In this document: one piece after another, positions 37,686 through 47,670 of the stretch
Layout: each line of letters starts with the position of its first letter
Numbering within the stretch: position 1 is the first letter of the stretch
Translations under genes and position numbers: made by a program
From: Sneathiella marina
GTDB taxonomy: Bacteria; Pseudomonadota; Alphaproteobacteria; Sneathiellales; Sneathiellaceae
Direction: 5' to 3'
NCBI RefSeq assembly: GCF_023746535.1
Contig: NZ_CP098747.1
Span: 3,523,501 to 3,587,500 of the forward strand
Length of the DNA: 64,000 nt
The notes under the pieces: generated by a model
The model's database searches: none
Told to the model about the DNA's origin: nothing
What the model saw: only the letters and a program-made list of their open reading frames with translations

Positions 37686-39092
37686 TTATGTCAAAATTTT
37701 CAACGTAGACAAGTTCTCTTCATGCATTTGGCGGGTCAGTCTATATCTCCCGCAATAAACAAATGTCAGAAAATAGAGCAGCATAACAAAAGGGATATAA
37801 ACTAGACTTACGTCAATCATCACTGTTTGCGTTATGGGCTCACCATCCGAATTGGCCGTACTGAGAAAAATACCCGATGCGAAAATTCCCAATCCAGAAA
37901 CAAGCTTCTTGGAGAAAGAAATCGCAGCAAAATAGAGCCCTTCTATGCGATACCCCGTTACCCGCTCCGTATCCTCGACCAAATCCGCCGTCATTGATCC
38001 GAAAACCGTTTGCAAAGCAACAAGGAACCCGGTGGATATCAAAATATGAACAAGTAAAATGGGAAGCAATAAAGGATGACCGTTCTCTGGCAGCCAACCG
38101 AGCAACCTTAAAATCAAAGCGATATTTGTTATCAGGAGGCAGCCAAGAGCCAAAAAACGAATGACACTGCGTTTCTCGTAACCGCGAGCTAATCTCGGGG
38201 TCAGCCAAAGCGCCATCAATGCCGCTAGAATCATACATAAGGGGAAGAGGGAAATCTGGTTGTTATTCAGACCAAACAAAAAGGTGGCAAAATAAATCTG
38301 CAAGGTGATGATGACGCCAAACGCCATCATTGAGAATGAGGCGGCGATAAATAAAGCGCGAAATGAGGGGTTTTTAAAAACGACTTTCAGATTATTCTTA
38401 AATGACGGCTGTGCCTTCCCGCTTTGTTCCTTTGGTTGCGGTAAAAACGGGATCAATTTGTGGGTACCCAGAGCTGAAATCAACATAGTAACAACCATGA
38501 CAATGGCCGCAAGCAAGCCGAAGGATTGATATCCTTGCATATTCAAAACGCCGGTTTCAATTGTATCCGTCGGCACTAAGAAAAAGACATATGCGATGAT
38601 AGCCATTACCACACCGCCCAGCCAACCCATGGTATTTCGCAAACTCATTAATGCCGTTCGATCATCGTATCCGCGACTAAGTTCAGCCAGCATCGCAGCA
38701 TTGGGAATTTCAAAAAAAGTAATGAACAACCGTACGGCTACAGCAATTATAATCAGAAACACAAGCAGACCCATTCCAGATAAATCTGCCGGTGGATTCC
38801 AAAGATAAAAATAGCTGAGTAAAATAGGAATGATAGCCACATACATAAACGGATGGCGCCGTCCCAAGCGCGATCGCCAATTGTCAGACAGATGGCCGAT
38901 ATACGGATCAGAAACGGCATCAAAGGCAAGGGCAATTAGAATTGCCAGTCCCGTATAAAAAAGGGACAGACCCAAAACCTGATTATAGTAAATCATGAGA
39001 AAGGTCGTAAAACCGCTATCCTTGACGCCGTAGGCGACTGCACCGATCCCATAACAAAATCTTGTGCTCCTGCCTAGCTTGAAATTGGCCAT
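37686..39092 (-). CDS. GPH-family cation symporter (MelB-like MFS)
   Basis: A 468-residue carrier from ATG 39092, preceded by GGGGAGGG; a start 9 codons upstream is less likely. It has twelve hydrophobic segments and the glycoside-pentoside-hexuronide pattern: FCYGIGAVAYGVKDSGFTTF at the N terminus, DAVSDPYIGHLSDNWRSRLG near residue 58 (cation-site Asp, then the MelB-like loop), and IPNAAMLAEL near residue 120. It takes up sugars, glycosides or other polar compounds with Na+ or H+. It starts the leftward MFS-TetR-esterase-SDR group, divergent from the glutathione transferase gene. Confidence 0.88.
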   Translation of the reverse strand: MANFKLGRSTRFCYGIGAVAYGVKDSGFTTFLMIYYNQVLGLSLFYTGLAILIALAFDAVSDPYIGHLSDNWRSRLGRRHPFMYVAIIPILLSYFYLWNPPADLSGMGLLVFLIIIAVAVRLFITFFEIPNAAMLAELSRGYDDRTALMSLRNTMGWLGGVVMAIIAYVFFLVPTDTIETGVLNMQGYQSFGLLAAIVMVVTMLISALGTHKLIPFLPQPKEQSGKAQPSFKNNLKVVFKNPSFRALFIAASFSMMAFGVIITLQIYFATFLFGLNNNQISLFPLCMILAALMALWLTPRLARGYEKRSVIRFLALGCLLITNIALILRLLGWLPENGHPLLLPILLVHILISTGFLVALQTVFGSMTADLVEDTERVTGYRIEGLYFAAISFSKKLVSGLGIFASGIFLSTANSDGEPITQTVMIDVSLVYIPFVMLLYFLTFVYCGRYRLTRQMHEENLSTLKILT

Positions 39093-39142
39093 TGCACCCT
39101 CCCCGGAATACAATTGCATGCGGATTTTCTATACATATCCGA

Positions 39143-39172
39143 CTGGTCCAGAAGGACAATTCTTCGGACCGG
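39143..39172. repeat. Imperfect inverted repeat between GPH and GST genes
   Basis: GGTCC-A-GAAG (39145-39154), then GACAATT, then CTTC-GGACC (39162-39170): a nine-pair dyad with one bulged base, extendable by C-G and a T-G wobble pair. It lies in the 263-base region between the two divergent genes, about 50 bases from the GPH start. It could be an operator or a 5' leader hairpin of the leftward transcript. No T-tract follows, so it is not a standard terminator. Confidence 0.4.
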
Positions 39173-39355
39173 CAGTTTGTGTAGAGTAACGCTGAAACAT
39201 GTTAAGGCAACCGCTTTGAATTAATATGCGCTAATCTTTGTTGCATCAGACCAAAATAGTAGGCTTAATATACACCCAATCGTTATCCCAACCGGAGTTG
39301 AATGCTCCGTAATAATAAAGACCAAAGTAAGGTCATCCAATCAGGGAGAATTCAA

Positions 39356-39967
39356 ATGACATTAGAAATAATTGGTTTTCCACGGTCAAACTTTGTCAGG
39401 ACCGTTCGCATGGCGGCTCATGAAAAAGGCGTGGCCTATGAGTATATTCAGGCGTTACCTCACTCAGATGAAGTGAAAGCCATTCATCCGCTCGGCCAAA
39501 TACCAGTTATGCGGCATGATGGACTTGAACTCGCAGAATCTCAGGCAATTACCCGCTATCTGGATTCGGCATTCGACGGACCAAAGTTGATTCCGGAAGA
39601 TCCCAGGAAAGCGGCTATTATCAACCAGTGGGTTTCAATGACGGCAACCAGTATTGATCAACTTCTTATTCGACGATATGTGGTTGAGTTTTTGTTCAAC
39701 AAAGACTCTGACGGTAACGTCAACCGGAGCGAAATTGATAAAAGCATTAAACGTTTTCCAAAGATCTTTGGAATGTTGAACGGCGCCGTTGCAGACGGTT
39801 TCTTTGGCAATGACAGTTTTTCTCTGGCCGACTGCTTTTTGATGCCGATGGTTACGGGCGCTAGAAACTTCCCCGAAGCCAAGGATGAGATTGAGAAAAA
39901 TACTGCGTTATCAGACTATATAGATCGCGTGTCCGAACGGCCCTGCTTTGTTGAAACGGCGAGTTGA
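39356..39967 (+). CDS. Glutathione S-transferase
   Basis: A cytosolic transferase of 203 residues from ATG 39356 (GGGAG 8 bases upstream). The thioredoxin-like N-terminal domain shows FPRSNFVRTVRM, with a Ser that may activate glutathione, then the cis-Pro in GQIPVM near residue 52 and the glutathione-binding ES in LAESQAITRYLD. The C-terminal half is helical with the ADCFLMP hydrophobic-staple region. It conjugates, isomerises or dehalogenates substrates. Its stop overlaps the crotonase start (TGATG), so the two are coupled. Confidence 0.9.
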   Translation: MTLEIIGFPRSNFVRTVRMAAHEKGVAYEYIQALPHSDEVKAIHPLGQIPVMRHDGLELAESQAITRYLDSAFDGPKLIPEDPRKAAIINQWVSMTATSIDQLLIRRYVVEFLFNKDSDGNVNRSEIDKSIKRFPKIFGMLNGAVADGFFGNDSFSLADCFLMPMVTGARNFPEAKDEIEKNTALSDYIDRVSERPCFVETAS

Positions 39968-40794
39968 TGACGATGCCTGCACAAACCGTTGATACCGGCA
40001 CCGATCAGCTTTTATGCGAAATTGCGGACCGGGTTGCGACCATCACGCTCAATCGGCCGGATGCCCGAAATGCTTTGTCCGATGACTTAACACCGGCCTT
40101 GCGCCGGATGATAAAGGAATGCGGGTCATCTGACGACGTAGGGGCCCTCCTGATCACCGGGACGGGAACCGCCTTCTGCGCCGGTGGCGATGTGAAAGGC
40201 ATGGGCGGAAGAAGTAGCAAACCGGAAATGACGCAGGACGAGAAAGTCAACCAGCTGAAAGTCCGTCAGCGCACCCTGACCGGAGCGCTTAAAGCTGTCC
40301 GCAAACCCACTATCGCCGCCTTGCCTGGTCCGGCTGCGGGCGCCGGCCTTTCCATCGCCCTTGCCTGTGATATCCGGTTTGCGTCCCAATCGGCCTTTAT
40401 CAGTACCGGATACGCGCGGGTCGGCCTAAGCGGAGATTATGGAATTGCTTGGCTGCTAACCCAGGTTGTTGGAACTGCGAAAGCCCGGGAACTGCTATTT
40501 TCTGCAGCGAAAGTCGGATCGGAGGAATGCTTGCGCCTTGGCCTTGTCAACCAACTTTTCCCTGACGATATCCTGATGTCCGAAAGCAGAGCGTTCTGCA
40601 AATCACTGGCCAATGGACCGGCAATTACACTCCAGAACATGAAAGACAATCTCGACGACGCCCTGGATTTAGATTTTCTAACCTGCCTCGATTCCGAAGC
40701 CGAACGTCTGGTAAAAACCGCTCAAACCGAGGACCATAAAGAAGCGGTTCGGGCATTCATCGAGAAAAGAACACCGAATTTTAAAGGCCGTTAA
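39967..40794 (+). CDS. Crotonase-family protein lacking both hydratase glutamates
   Basis: A crotonase of 275 residues. I start at ATG 39967, which overlaps the GST stop; TTG 39964 and ATG 39973 are alternatives. It has the first oxyanion segment AFCAGGDVKGM and the second AAGAGLSIALACDI. At the first catalytic Glu position of rat enoyl-CoA hydratase it has Ser129, and at the second it has Tyr149 (STGYARVGLSGD). It should therefore not be a simple hydratase; isomerase, dehalogenase, hydrolase or decarboxylase activity are options. Coupling with a glutathione transferase is notable. The gene is followed by 123 non-coding bases and the second RND operon. Confidence 0.85.
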   Translation: MTMPAQTVDTGTDQLLCEIADRVATITLNRPDARNALSDDLTPALRRMIKECGSSDDVGALLITGTGTAFCAGGDVKGMGGRSSKPEMTQDEKVNQLKVRQRTLTGALKAVRKPTIAALPGPAAGAGLSIALACDIRFASQSAFISTGYARVGLSGDYGIAWLLTQVVGTAKARELLFSAAKVGSEECLRLGLVNQLFPDDILMSESRAFCKSLANGPAITLQNMKDNLDDALDLDFLTCLDSEAERLVKTAQTEDHKEAVRAFIEKRTPNFKGR

Positions 40795-40850
40795 ATAATC
40801 AAATACAAAGGGCAGGATGTCTGCTTTCAATCCGGTTCCTTTTTCTTCTA

Positions 40851-40870
40851 TTTACTCATGTGTGTGTAAA
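40851..40870. promoter_or_regulatory. TetR-type operator upstream of second RND operon
   Basis: TTTACTCATGTGTGTGTAAA is a 20-base dyad in which TTTAC-x-CA and TG-x-GTAAA pair, 14 of 20 positions symmetric. It lies 48 bases before the adaptor ATG. TetR/AcrR repressors of RND pumps typically bind such sites. No TetR gene adjoins the operon; the nearest in the window is at 36908-37540. Confidence 0.45.
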
Positions 40871-40875
40871 TGTGA

Positions 40876-40886
40876 GTATATACAAA
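40876..40886. promoter_or_regulatory. GTATATACAAA element shared with livK operators
   Basis: GTATATACAAA with 5' flank TGA matches 12 of 14 positions of the perfect palindrome at 6958-6971, and the following bases (ATAATAAATA versus TAATGATAAATA) are also similar. It overlaps the presumed promoter region of the second RND operon, just after the TTTAC/GTAAA dyad. This may be a site for the same regulator as at livK, or chance in AT-rich DNA. Confidence 0.3.
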
Positions 40887-40917
40887 ATAATAAATATCAA
40901 AATTTCTTGGAGATACT

Positions 40918-42045
40918 ATGACACGGGCAATTTTCGGATATTTTGTCGGAACTATGGCAATAGCAACTATTTTGCTGAGCCAGACTCCGTCCTACTCCCA
41001 ATCTGCGACCAGTAAAGCCACGCCTCCTGCAGTACTCGTTGCAAAAGTACGGATGCAGGAGATAGGGGAAAGATTCTCGTATTTTGGACGTGTTGAAGCA
41101 ACGGACCGTGTACAGATCAGAGCCCGCATTGATGGATATCTAGGCCCCCTCGCCTTTGAACAAGGGTCGTTCGTTCAAAAAGGAGATCTGCTGTTCGAAA
41201 TCGAAAAAGAAATTTATGAGGCGGATGTTGCACTGGCCAAAGCCAACCTTGCCAATTCCCGGGCAGCCGCAAAACTGGCGAAAGTTGACCTGGAGAGATC
41301 TAAAGAGCTCCGGGGCCGCAATGTGGTTTCTCAAGCCCAGCTTGATGAAAATGCAGCAAAATATGATGAGGCCCTCGCTGACGTCGAGGCGAACAAGGCA
41401 AATCTGAATCTCGCTGAAATAAATCTGGGATACACGAATATCAAGGCGCCAATTTCCGGTAGGATAGGTAAAGCCGCGGAAACCGAAGGGTCGCTTGTTG
41501 GACCATCCGGTGATCCTCTGGCCTTGCTTGTTTCCCAAGACCCGATGCAGGTTGCCTGGCCTGTACCGGACCGGCATTTTACCCATCTCACGTCCGAGGG
41601 GAGGGGGGCAGATAGTGTCGTCGTCAAGCTCCGTCTTGCCGATGATACTTTATACAGCCTGCCCGGCAAAATCATCTATGCAGAACCCAGTGCCAACAGC
41701 GCAACCAACACGGTGACAGTGCGGGCCGAATTTGAAAACCCGAAATTTCGGCTTGTCGACCAGATGCTGGTGACTGTTTTAATCGAGAAAAAGCAAAAGG
41801 AAGAACGCATGGTGATGCCGCAGGATGCCCTCTTGCTCGACCAGCAGGGACCTTACGTTTACGCCGTAGATGGACAGGATAAAGTGGAAGTCCGGCGCAT
41901 TAAGACAGGAGAGCAGCGGGGATTGAACATCATTATCAAAGAAGGCCTGAAAGTGGGAGATCGTGTCATCGTTACCGGCCTTCAAAAAGTGCGGAGTGGT
42001 ATACAGGTCACACCGAAGCTCGCTGACAGCGCCGAGGGCAACTAA
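40918..42045 (+). CDS. RND efflux periplasmic adaptor
   Basis: A 375-residue membrane fusion protein. Residues 1-29 form a signal peptide (TMAIATILLSQTPSYSQS) with no lipobox Cys, unlike the first adaptor in the window. The lipoyl half starts FSYFGRVEATDRVQIRARID, followed by a coiled-coil hairpin (residues 95-165) and the return strand NIKAPISGRIGKAAETEGSL. The C-terminal part ends with GLQKVRSGIQVTPKL. The gene for the pump follows with overlapping TAATG, and no TolC-like gene is present, so a channel from elsewhere must be shared. Confidence 0.92.
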   Translation: MTRAIFGYFVGTMAIATILLSQTPSYSQSATSKATPPAVLVAKVRMQEIGERFSYFGRVEATDRVQIRARIDGYLGPLAFEQGSFVQKGDLLFEIEKEIYEADVALAKANLANSRAAAKLAKVDLERSKELRGRNVVSQAQLDENAAKYDEALADVEANKANLNLAEINLGYTNIKAPISGRIGKAAETEGSLVGPSGDPLALLVSQDPMQVAWPVPDRHFTHLTSEGRGADSVVVKLRLADDTLYSLPGKIIYAEPSANSATNTVTVRAEFENPKFRLVDQMLVTVLIEKKQKEERMVMPQDALLLDQQGPYVYAVDGQDKVEVRRIKTGEQRGLNIIIKEGLKVGDRVIVTGLQKVRSGIQVTPKLADSAEGN

Positions 42046-45000
42046 TGCTTTTCGACTTTTTTATCCGTCGGCCGAAATTCGCCATCGTCATCTCGCTTGT
42101 CATTACATTGGCCGGCCTGCTGTCCATGACCGTCATTCCGGTATCACAATATCCTGAAATAACGCCGCCAACCATACAGGTATCCGCGACATATCCAGGC
42201 GCGAGCGCAGAGGTTGTTGCGGCAACTGTCGGGCAGCCCATCGAAAGCGCCATAAACGGCGTTGAAGACATGATTTATATGAACTCAGTTTCTGGAGCTG
42301 ATGGGTCGTACTTGTTGACAGTGTCTTTTGCGGTTGGCGCTGACGCAGATTTCGCGGCCGTCAATACTCAAAACCGGGTAAGCCAGGCATTGTCTGATTT
42401 ACCGGATGCCGTACAGGAGACAGGCATCACGGTGCAGAAACAGTCGAGTTCCGTCTTGCAGATATTTGGCTTCTTTTCTCCCGATGACAGTTTGAGCCAG
42501 ATATTTGTCAGCAACTATATTACGATCAATATTCTCGATGAGATAAAGCGGATTCCAGGCGTCGGAAGCGCGGAAATTATCGGCGCTTCCGACTATTCCA
42601 TGCGGATCTGGGTCAACCATCCAACCTTGCTGGCAAATCTGGGATTAACCAACCAGGATATTATTACCGCTATTCAGAACCAGAATGTACAGGCGCCTGC
42701 GGGTCGTATCGGCGCCTCCCCTATTTCCGATGACCAGAGCCTTCAACTTACCGTGCGGACAGAGGGCCGTCTTTCGACTGTCGAGGAATTTGAGAATATC
42801 ATCCTGCGGGCGCAGGAAGATGGATCAATCGTCCGCATAGGTGATGTGGCCAGAATTGAACTGGGCGCCGAATCCTTTGAACAAAAAATTGACCTTGGCG
42901 TCGCTCCGGCGGCCGGTCTGGCCATTTATCTGGCACCTGGTGCCAATGCTGTTTTCACCGCGAGATCCGTCGAAGAAAAAATCGCAGAGTTATCAAAACA
43001 ATTTCCGGCGGGATTTACCTATCATAAATTCGTCGATAGTGCGGAATTTGTTGATGATATGATCAATAAGGTCATTGAGACCTTGCTCGAAGCCTTCGTT
43101 CTGGTCGCTATTGTGGTGTTCGTCTTTTTGGGCCGAATTCGGGCAACGCTTATCCCCCTCATCGCCGTCCCCGTTGCGATCATCGGATCCATCGCCATCA
43201 TTTATTTCCTGGGCTACACCGCGAATATCATATCTTTGCTGGCCCTTGTCCTTGCCATCGGGATTGTTGTGGATGACGCCATAATTGTCGTTGAGAATGT
43301 GGAACGGGTTATGGAACAAGAGCCGGATCTAACCCCGGCACAGGCAGCGCATAAAGCAATGACGGAAATCTCCGGTTCCATCATCGCGATCACCTTTGTG
43401 CTCCTCGCCGTCTTTATTCCGGTTGCCGTCTTACCGGGATCATCCGGTGTATTATTTCGTCAATTCGCGATTGCCGTCTCTGCGGCAATGGTGATTTCTG
43501 CTCTGAATGCCCTCACATTATCACCAGCATTATGCGCCTTGTTCCTAAGGCCGGGAAAACCGATCATTTTCATGCGTCCGGTAACCGGGTTTATCAACAA
43601 GATCGGGGATGGATATTCCTATGTCGTCCGGCGGCTGGTTCGGGTGGCGGCCATCTCCCTTGTCGTCGCAATCGGGATCGGCGGTGCAGCAGGTTATGGC
43701 ATGCTGTCAACGCCCGCAGGATTTGTCCCGGAGGAAGACAAAGGCTATGTCATGATTGTCTTCCAACTGCCTGCCGGGGCCTCTTTGAACCGAACTGTTG
43801 CGTTGGGCAAGAAAATGTCCAAGCTGCTACAGGGAGATCCCGCAGTGCTCATGACCGGGCGGATCGCAGGAATGGATTTATTCAGCAATACGGCATCAGC
43901 CAATGCAGGTGTGATGTTCCTTAATCTTAAACCTTATGCTGAACGCAAGACCAAAGATTTATGGGCACCCGCTGTTCTGGAGCGTGCCATGGAAAAATTG
44001 GCCCCCGTTGCAGATGCCGTTTTCATTCCGCTCAATCCGCCAACCATTGACGGGCTCGGAAATGCAGGTGGTTTTGATTATGTTCTTGAAGCTGTAGAAG
44101 GACAAAGCTCCAGCGATATGGCAGCTGTTCTTCGATCAGTAGAGGTTCAGGCGAACCAGTCGCCGAAGATTACTGCGGCCTTCTCCACTTTTGAATCTGA
44201 TACGCCACAGGTTCAATTGGATATAGACAGGGATAAGGCAAAAGCACTGGGTGTTGAAATATCTGATATTTTCACCGCCCTTCAAAGCCAGCTGGGCGGA
44301 TACTATGTCAATGATTTTAACCTGTTCGGCCGTACCTGGACTGTTTATGTCCAGGGGTCTCAGGAGTTTCGCTCGAGAATTGATGACATCTATTCCATAC
44401 AGGTTCGAAATGCCGATCAGAAGATGGTACCGATCTCCAGCTTCGCAACGGCCAAGCTATCCAGCGGACCCCATCAGATAACACGTTACAACAACTATCG
44501 GGCCGCCTCCATAAACGGAACGCCAGCTGCGACCAGTGGCCTGGGTGCTTCCATGGAGGTAATGGAGAGTATTTCTGAAGCAAGCCTGCCAGATGGCTAC
44601 ACCTATGAATGGACGGGCCTTGCTCTGCAGCAGGTTGAATCCGCCGGTAAAGTCCCCTTGGTCATTGGGTTGGCTTTTGTCTTCGCCTACTTATTCCTGG
44701 TTGCGCTCTATGAAAGCTGGAGCATCCCGCTTGCCATTCTTACATCTGTCGTTGTCGCCGTTCTGGGCGCCATTACCGGCATTAAAATTGCCGGTTTGAG
44801 CTTTGATTTATATACGCAGATCGGGATTGTTGTCTTGATTGCGCTGGCGGCCAAAAACGCCATACTTGTAAACACATTTGCGCTTGAACAACGAAATGCG
44901 GGACATTCACTCATCGACTCTGCTTCTTTAGGCGCGCGGCTTCGTTTTCGTCCCGTTATGATGACCAGTTTCGCCTTTATCATGGGACTTGTCCCCCTCG

Positions 45001-45167
45001 TCATTTCAACCGGTGCAGGCTCCGGCGCGATGGTCGCCCTGGGGGTTCCTGTGTTTTCCGGGATGTTGGCAGCGTCAACCGTTGGCATGTTGCTCATCCC
45101 CATGCTATATGTCTCCTTCCAATGGCTTCGGGAAAAAACAGGCTGGCAGCCAATATCCGAAGGCTAG
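42045..45167 (+). CDS. RND multidrug efflux pump (HAE1 type)
   Basis: A 1040-residue pump of usual AcrB/MexB length. TM1 is in FAIVISLVITLAGLLSM, and the porter domain starts with PEITPPTIQVSATYPGASAE. The proton-relay Asp pair is in GIVVDDAIIVVENV (Asp410 and Asp411) and TM regions are mirrored in the C-terminal half (IGIVVLIALAAKNAILVNTF, with the conserved Lys). These fit hydrophobe/amphiphile export from the periplasm. It is coupled to the adaptor by TAATG. A Cu-type P-ATPase gene follows 45 bases later with its own ribosome site, so co-transcription is probable. CusA-type methionines for metals were not evident, so I favour drug rather than copper export. Confidence 0.93.
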   Translation: MLFDFFIRRPKFAIVISLVITLAGLLSMTVIPVSQYPEITPPTIQVSATYPGASAEVVAATVGQPIESAINGVEDMIYMNSVSGADGSYLLTVSFAVGADADFAAVNTQNRVSQALSDLPDAVQETGITVQKQSSSVLQIFGFFSPDDSLSQIFVSNYITINILDEIKRIPGVGSAEIIGASDYSMRIWVNHPTLLANLGLTNQDIITAIQNQNVQAPAGRIGASPISDDQSLQLTVRTEGRLSTVEEFENIILRAQEDGSIVRIGDVARIELGAESFEQKIDLGVAPAAGLAIYLAPGANAVFTARSVEEKIAELSKQFPAGFTYHKFVDSAEFVDDMINKVIETLLEAFVLVAIVVFVFLGRIRATLIPLIAVPVAIIGSIAIIYFLGYTANIISLLALVLAIGIVVDDAIIVVENVERVMEQEPDLTPAQAAHKAMTEISGSIIAITFVLLAVFIPVAVLPGSSGVLFRQFAIAVSAAMVISALNALTLSPALCALFLRPGKPIIFMRPVTGFINKIGDGYSYVVRRLVRVAAISLVVAIGIGGAAGYGMLSTPAGFVPEEDKGYVMIVFQLPAGASLNRTVALGKKMSKLLQGDPAVLMTGRIAGMDLFSNTASANAGVMFLNLKPYAERKTKDLWAPAVLERAMEKLAPVADAVFIPLNPPTIDGLGNAGGFDYVLEAVEGQSSSDMAAVLRSVEVQANQSPKITAAFSTFESDTPQVQLDIDRDKAKALGVEISDIFTALQSQLGGYYVNDFNLFGRTWTVYVQGSQEFRSRIDDIYSIQVRNADQKMVPISSFATAKLSSGPHQITRYNNYRAASINGTPAATSGLGASMEVMESISEASLPDGYTYEWTGLALQQVESAGKVPLVIGLAFVFAYLFLVALYESWSIPLAILTSVVVAVLGAITGIKIAGLSFDLYTQIGIVVLIALAAKNAILVNTFALEQRNAGHSLIDSASLGARLRFRPVMMTSFAFIMGLVPLVISTGAGSGAMVALGVPVFSGMLAASTVGMLLIPMLYVSFQWLREKTGWQPISEG

Positions 45168-45212
45168 AATTAACCAGTATTCGTAGATTTAGATCAACAT
45201 GAGGAGCGTGCG

Positions 45213-47567
45213 GTGAGCACAGATAATCATGCCAATCCGACACCACCTTCTGAGGCGCCAGCTGCGGCCATGGAAAGCGACCCGGTATGTGGCATGGATA
45301 TTACCCCTGGAGCTGACAGCTTTTCCGCCGATTATGATAAAAGCACATTTCATTTCTGTTCACAAAAATGCGCGGATAAATTTGTCCAGGATCCCGTCTT
45401 CTACGTGAACGGCGGTCCGGCACGTCGAAACACCGCACCGGTTCAGGGCGCGCAATATACCTGTCCCATGCATCCGGAGATCGTTCAGGATGTCCCCGGT
45501 GATTGCCCGAAATGTGGCATGGCTTTGGAACTCATGGGAGTGCCGGATGGAACGCAAGAACCCAATCCCGAGCTCGTGGATTTTACCCGGCGTTTCTGGA
45601 TCAGCGCTTTCATGGCCATTCCCCTGCTCATCCTGACCATGGGGCCACTTGTCGGCTTGCCAATCCGCGAGTGGTTGGGAGAGCGTGTTTCAATCTGGTG
45701 CGAGCTTGCCTTGTCGACACCGGTGGTTCTGTGGGCTGCCATTCCGTTTTTTAAGCGCGGTTGGTCCTCGATCATCAATAGAAGCCCGAACATGTGGACC
45801 CTGATCATGCTTGGTGTCGGCGCCGCCTATGGGTACAGCCTCGTCGCCACGTTAATCCCTGGGTCCTTTCCGCCCTCTTTCCAGACCAGCCCGAACGTTG
45901 TCCCGGTGTATTTTGAGGCTGCTGCTGTCATTATCGCACTGGTATTTCTCGGGCAGATACTGGAGTTACGCGCCCGCGAACGCACGGGTTCCGCCATTCA
46001 GGCCTTGTTGGACCTGGCGCCGAAAACGGCCCGTCGTGTCAATCCGGATGGAACGGAACTTGATGTCCCCATTGAGAATATCCTGACCGGCGATAAATTA
46101 CGTGTAAGACCAGGCGACAGTATTCCCGTTGATGGTTCCGTACTGGAGGGACGGTCTTCTGTTGATGAAAGCATGATCAGCGGAGAGCCCGTCCCCGTCG
46201 AGAAAAGTGAAGGGGATGCCCTTACTGGCGGAACGCTCAACGGGAATGGATCGCTGATCATGATGGCCGAGCATGTTGGTACCGATACCATGCTGTCTAA
46301 GATTGTCGGAATGGTGGCATCGGCGCAGCGATCGCGCGCGCCTATTCAGGGTCTTGTGGACAAGGTTGCGAGCTGGTTTGTGCCCATCGTTGTTGTCATT
46401 GCGTTGCTGGCCTTCGCGATTTGGGCTGTCTTTGGGCCCTCTCCTGCTATGATCCATGCAATCGTTGCTGCTGTTTCCGTCCTGATCATCGCCTGTCCCT
46501 GCGCGCTTGGGTTGGCAACCCCCATGTCCATCATGACGGCCACGGGTCGGGGGGCGCTCGCCGGTGTTTTAATCCGGGATGCAGAAGCAATGGAGCGTTT
46601 CGCCAAGGTTGATGTGCTGGTTGTTGATAAGACCGGTACGCTCACGGAGGGCAAACCAAAGCTCACCGATGTAATCGGCATTGATCCGGTAACGGAAACA
46701 GATCTGCTCAGCGCCGCGGCCTCCCTTGAAAAAGGATCGGAGCATCCGCTTGCCGAGGCAATCATCAGCGGGGCCGCTGCCCGCCAAGTGACAATGGTCA
46801 AACCGGTAAATTTTGAAGCCATAACCGGGAAAGGGGTTCGCGGTGACATTGGCGGGATCATCGTTGCCCTCGGTAATAAAGCGATGATGCAGGACCTCAA
46901 CATTGATATCTCCGCGCTTGAACAGCAAAGCATCGCTTTGCAGCGGGATGGAAAGACCGTGATGTTTGTGGCGATGGGGACCCGTTTTGCCGGGCTCATC
47001 GGTGTCGCCGATCCCATAAAGGAAACCACTAAGGAAGCCATTCAGGCGCTTCACCAGACGGGTATCAAGGTGATCATGGCAACCGGGGACAATGAACGAA
47101 CCGCCCTGGCCGTCGCGGCCAAGCTTGGCATTGACGAAGTCCGCGCGGATGTCATGCCTGAAGACAAAAAGGCATTGATCGATGATCTTCACGATAGCGG
47201 GCATAAAACGGCCATGGCCGGTGACGGGGTGAATGATGCGCCGGCGCTGGCGGCGGCCGGGGTCGGTATCGCCATGGGAACCGGCGCTGATGTGGCGGTG
47301 GAAAGTGCCGGTATCACTTTGGTGAAGGGGGATTTAACAGGCATTGTTCGGGCTCGAAAGCTATCCAACGCCACTTTATCGAACATCAAACAGAACCTGT
47401 TTTTCGCCTTTGGATATAACGCGATCGGCATTCCGATTGCCGCCGGTGTTCTATATCCCATCACCGGAATGCTGCTCTCGCCGATGATTGCCGCGGCGGC
47501 CATGAGCTTATCGTCCGTGTCGGTTATTTCCAATGCCCTGCGACTGCGCCGGGTAAAGCTGGATTAG
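45213..47567 (+). CDS. copA: P1B-type copper/heavy-metal ATPase with YHS and HMBD N-terminal domains
   Basis: A 784-residue cation pump. Instead of an HMA ferredoxin-like domain it begins with a YHS domain ([11 protein letters not shown] to [12 protein letters not shown], residues 22-66) and a heavy-metal-binding zinc-ribbon-like domain (YTCPMHPEI to CPKCGMALE, 82-106). Next comes the P1B core: the A-domain motif [12 protein letters not shown], the membrane metal motif [11 protein letters not shown] near residue 430, phosphorylation site [11 protein letters not shown] (Asp472) and hinge [10 protein letters not shown] near residue 670. CPC and the MxxSS-like C-terminal [18 protein letters not shown] are those of Cu(I) exporters. 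Translation starts at GTG 45213, after GAGGAGCG. It probably exports Cu(I) or Ag(I) from the cytosol. Confidence 0.93.
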   Translation: MSTDNHANPTPPSEAPAAAMESDPVCGMDITPGADSFSADYDKSTFHFCSQKCADKFVQDPVFYVNGGPARRNTAPVQGAQYTCPMHPEIVQDVPGDCPKCGMALELMGVPDGTQEPNPELVDFTRRFWISAFMAIPLLILTMGPLVGLPIREWLGERVSIWCELALSTPVVLWAAIPFFKRGWSSIINRSPNMWTLIMLGVGAAYGYSLVATLIPGSFPPSFQTSPNVVPVYFEAAAVIIALVFLGQILELRARERTGSAIQALLDLAPKTARRVNPDGTELDVPIENILTGDKLRVRPGDSIPVDGSVLEGRSSVDESMISGEPVPVEKSEGDALTGGTLNGNGSLIMMAEHVGTDTMLSKIVGMVASAQRSRAPIQGLVDKVASWFVPIVVVIALLAFAIWAVFGPSPAMIHAIVAAVSVLIIACPCALGLATPMSIMTATGRGALAGVLIRDAEAMERFAKVDVLVVDKTGTLTEGKPKLTDVIGIDPVTETDLLSAAASLEKGSEHPLAEAIISGAAARQVTMVKPVNFEAITGKGVRGDIGGIIVALGNKAMMQDLNIDISALEQQSIALQRDGKTVMFVAMGTRFAGLIGVADPIKETTKEAIQALHQTGIKVIMATGDNERTALAVAAKLGIDEVRADVMPEDKKALIDDLHDSGHKTAMAGDGVNDAPALAAAGVGIAMGTGADVAVESAGITLVKGDLTGIVRARKLSNATLSNIKQNLFFAFGYNAIGIPIAAGVLYPITGMLLSPMIAAAAMSLSSVSVISNALRLRRVKLD

Positions 47568-47670
47568 GCGAGCCCACAGCTTTAAGTCGAAACAGTTTTA
47601 ACCTTTTGCTTAAAAGGCCGAAGTCTTTTATATTTTCCCTTCGTGATTAAAAGCTGTTGAGGAGAAGAGC

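Noticed and set aside
47602-47617. CCTTTT-GCTT-AAAAGG hairpin after the copper ATPase gene
   Set aside because: The stem is short and AT-rich and no clean T run follows directly, so it is too weak to call a terminator.
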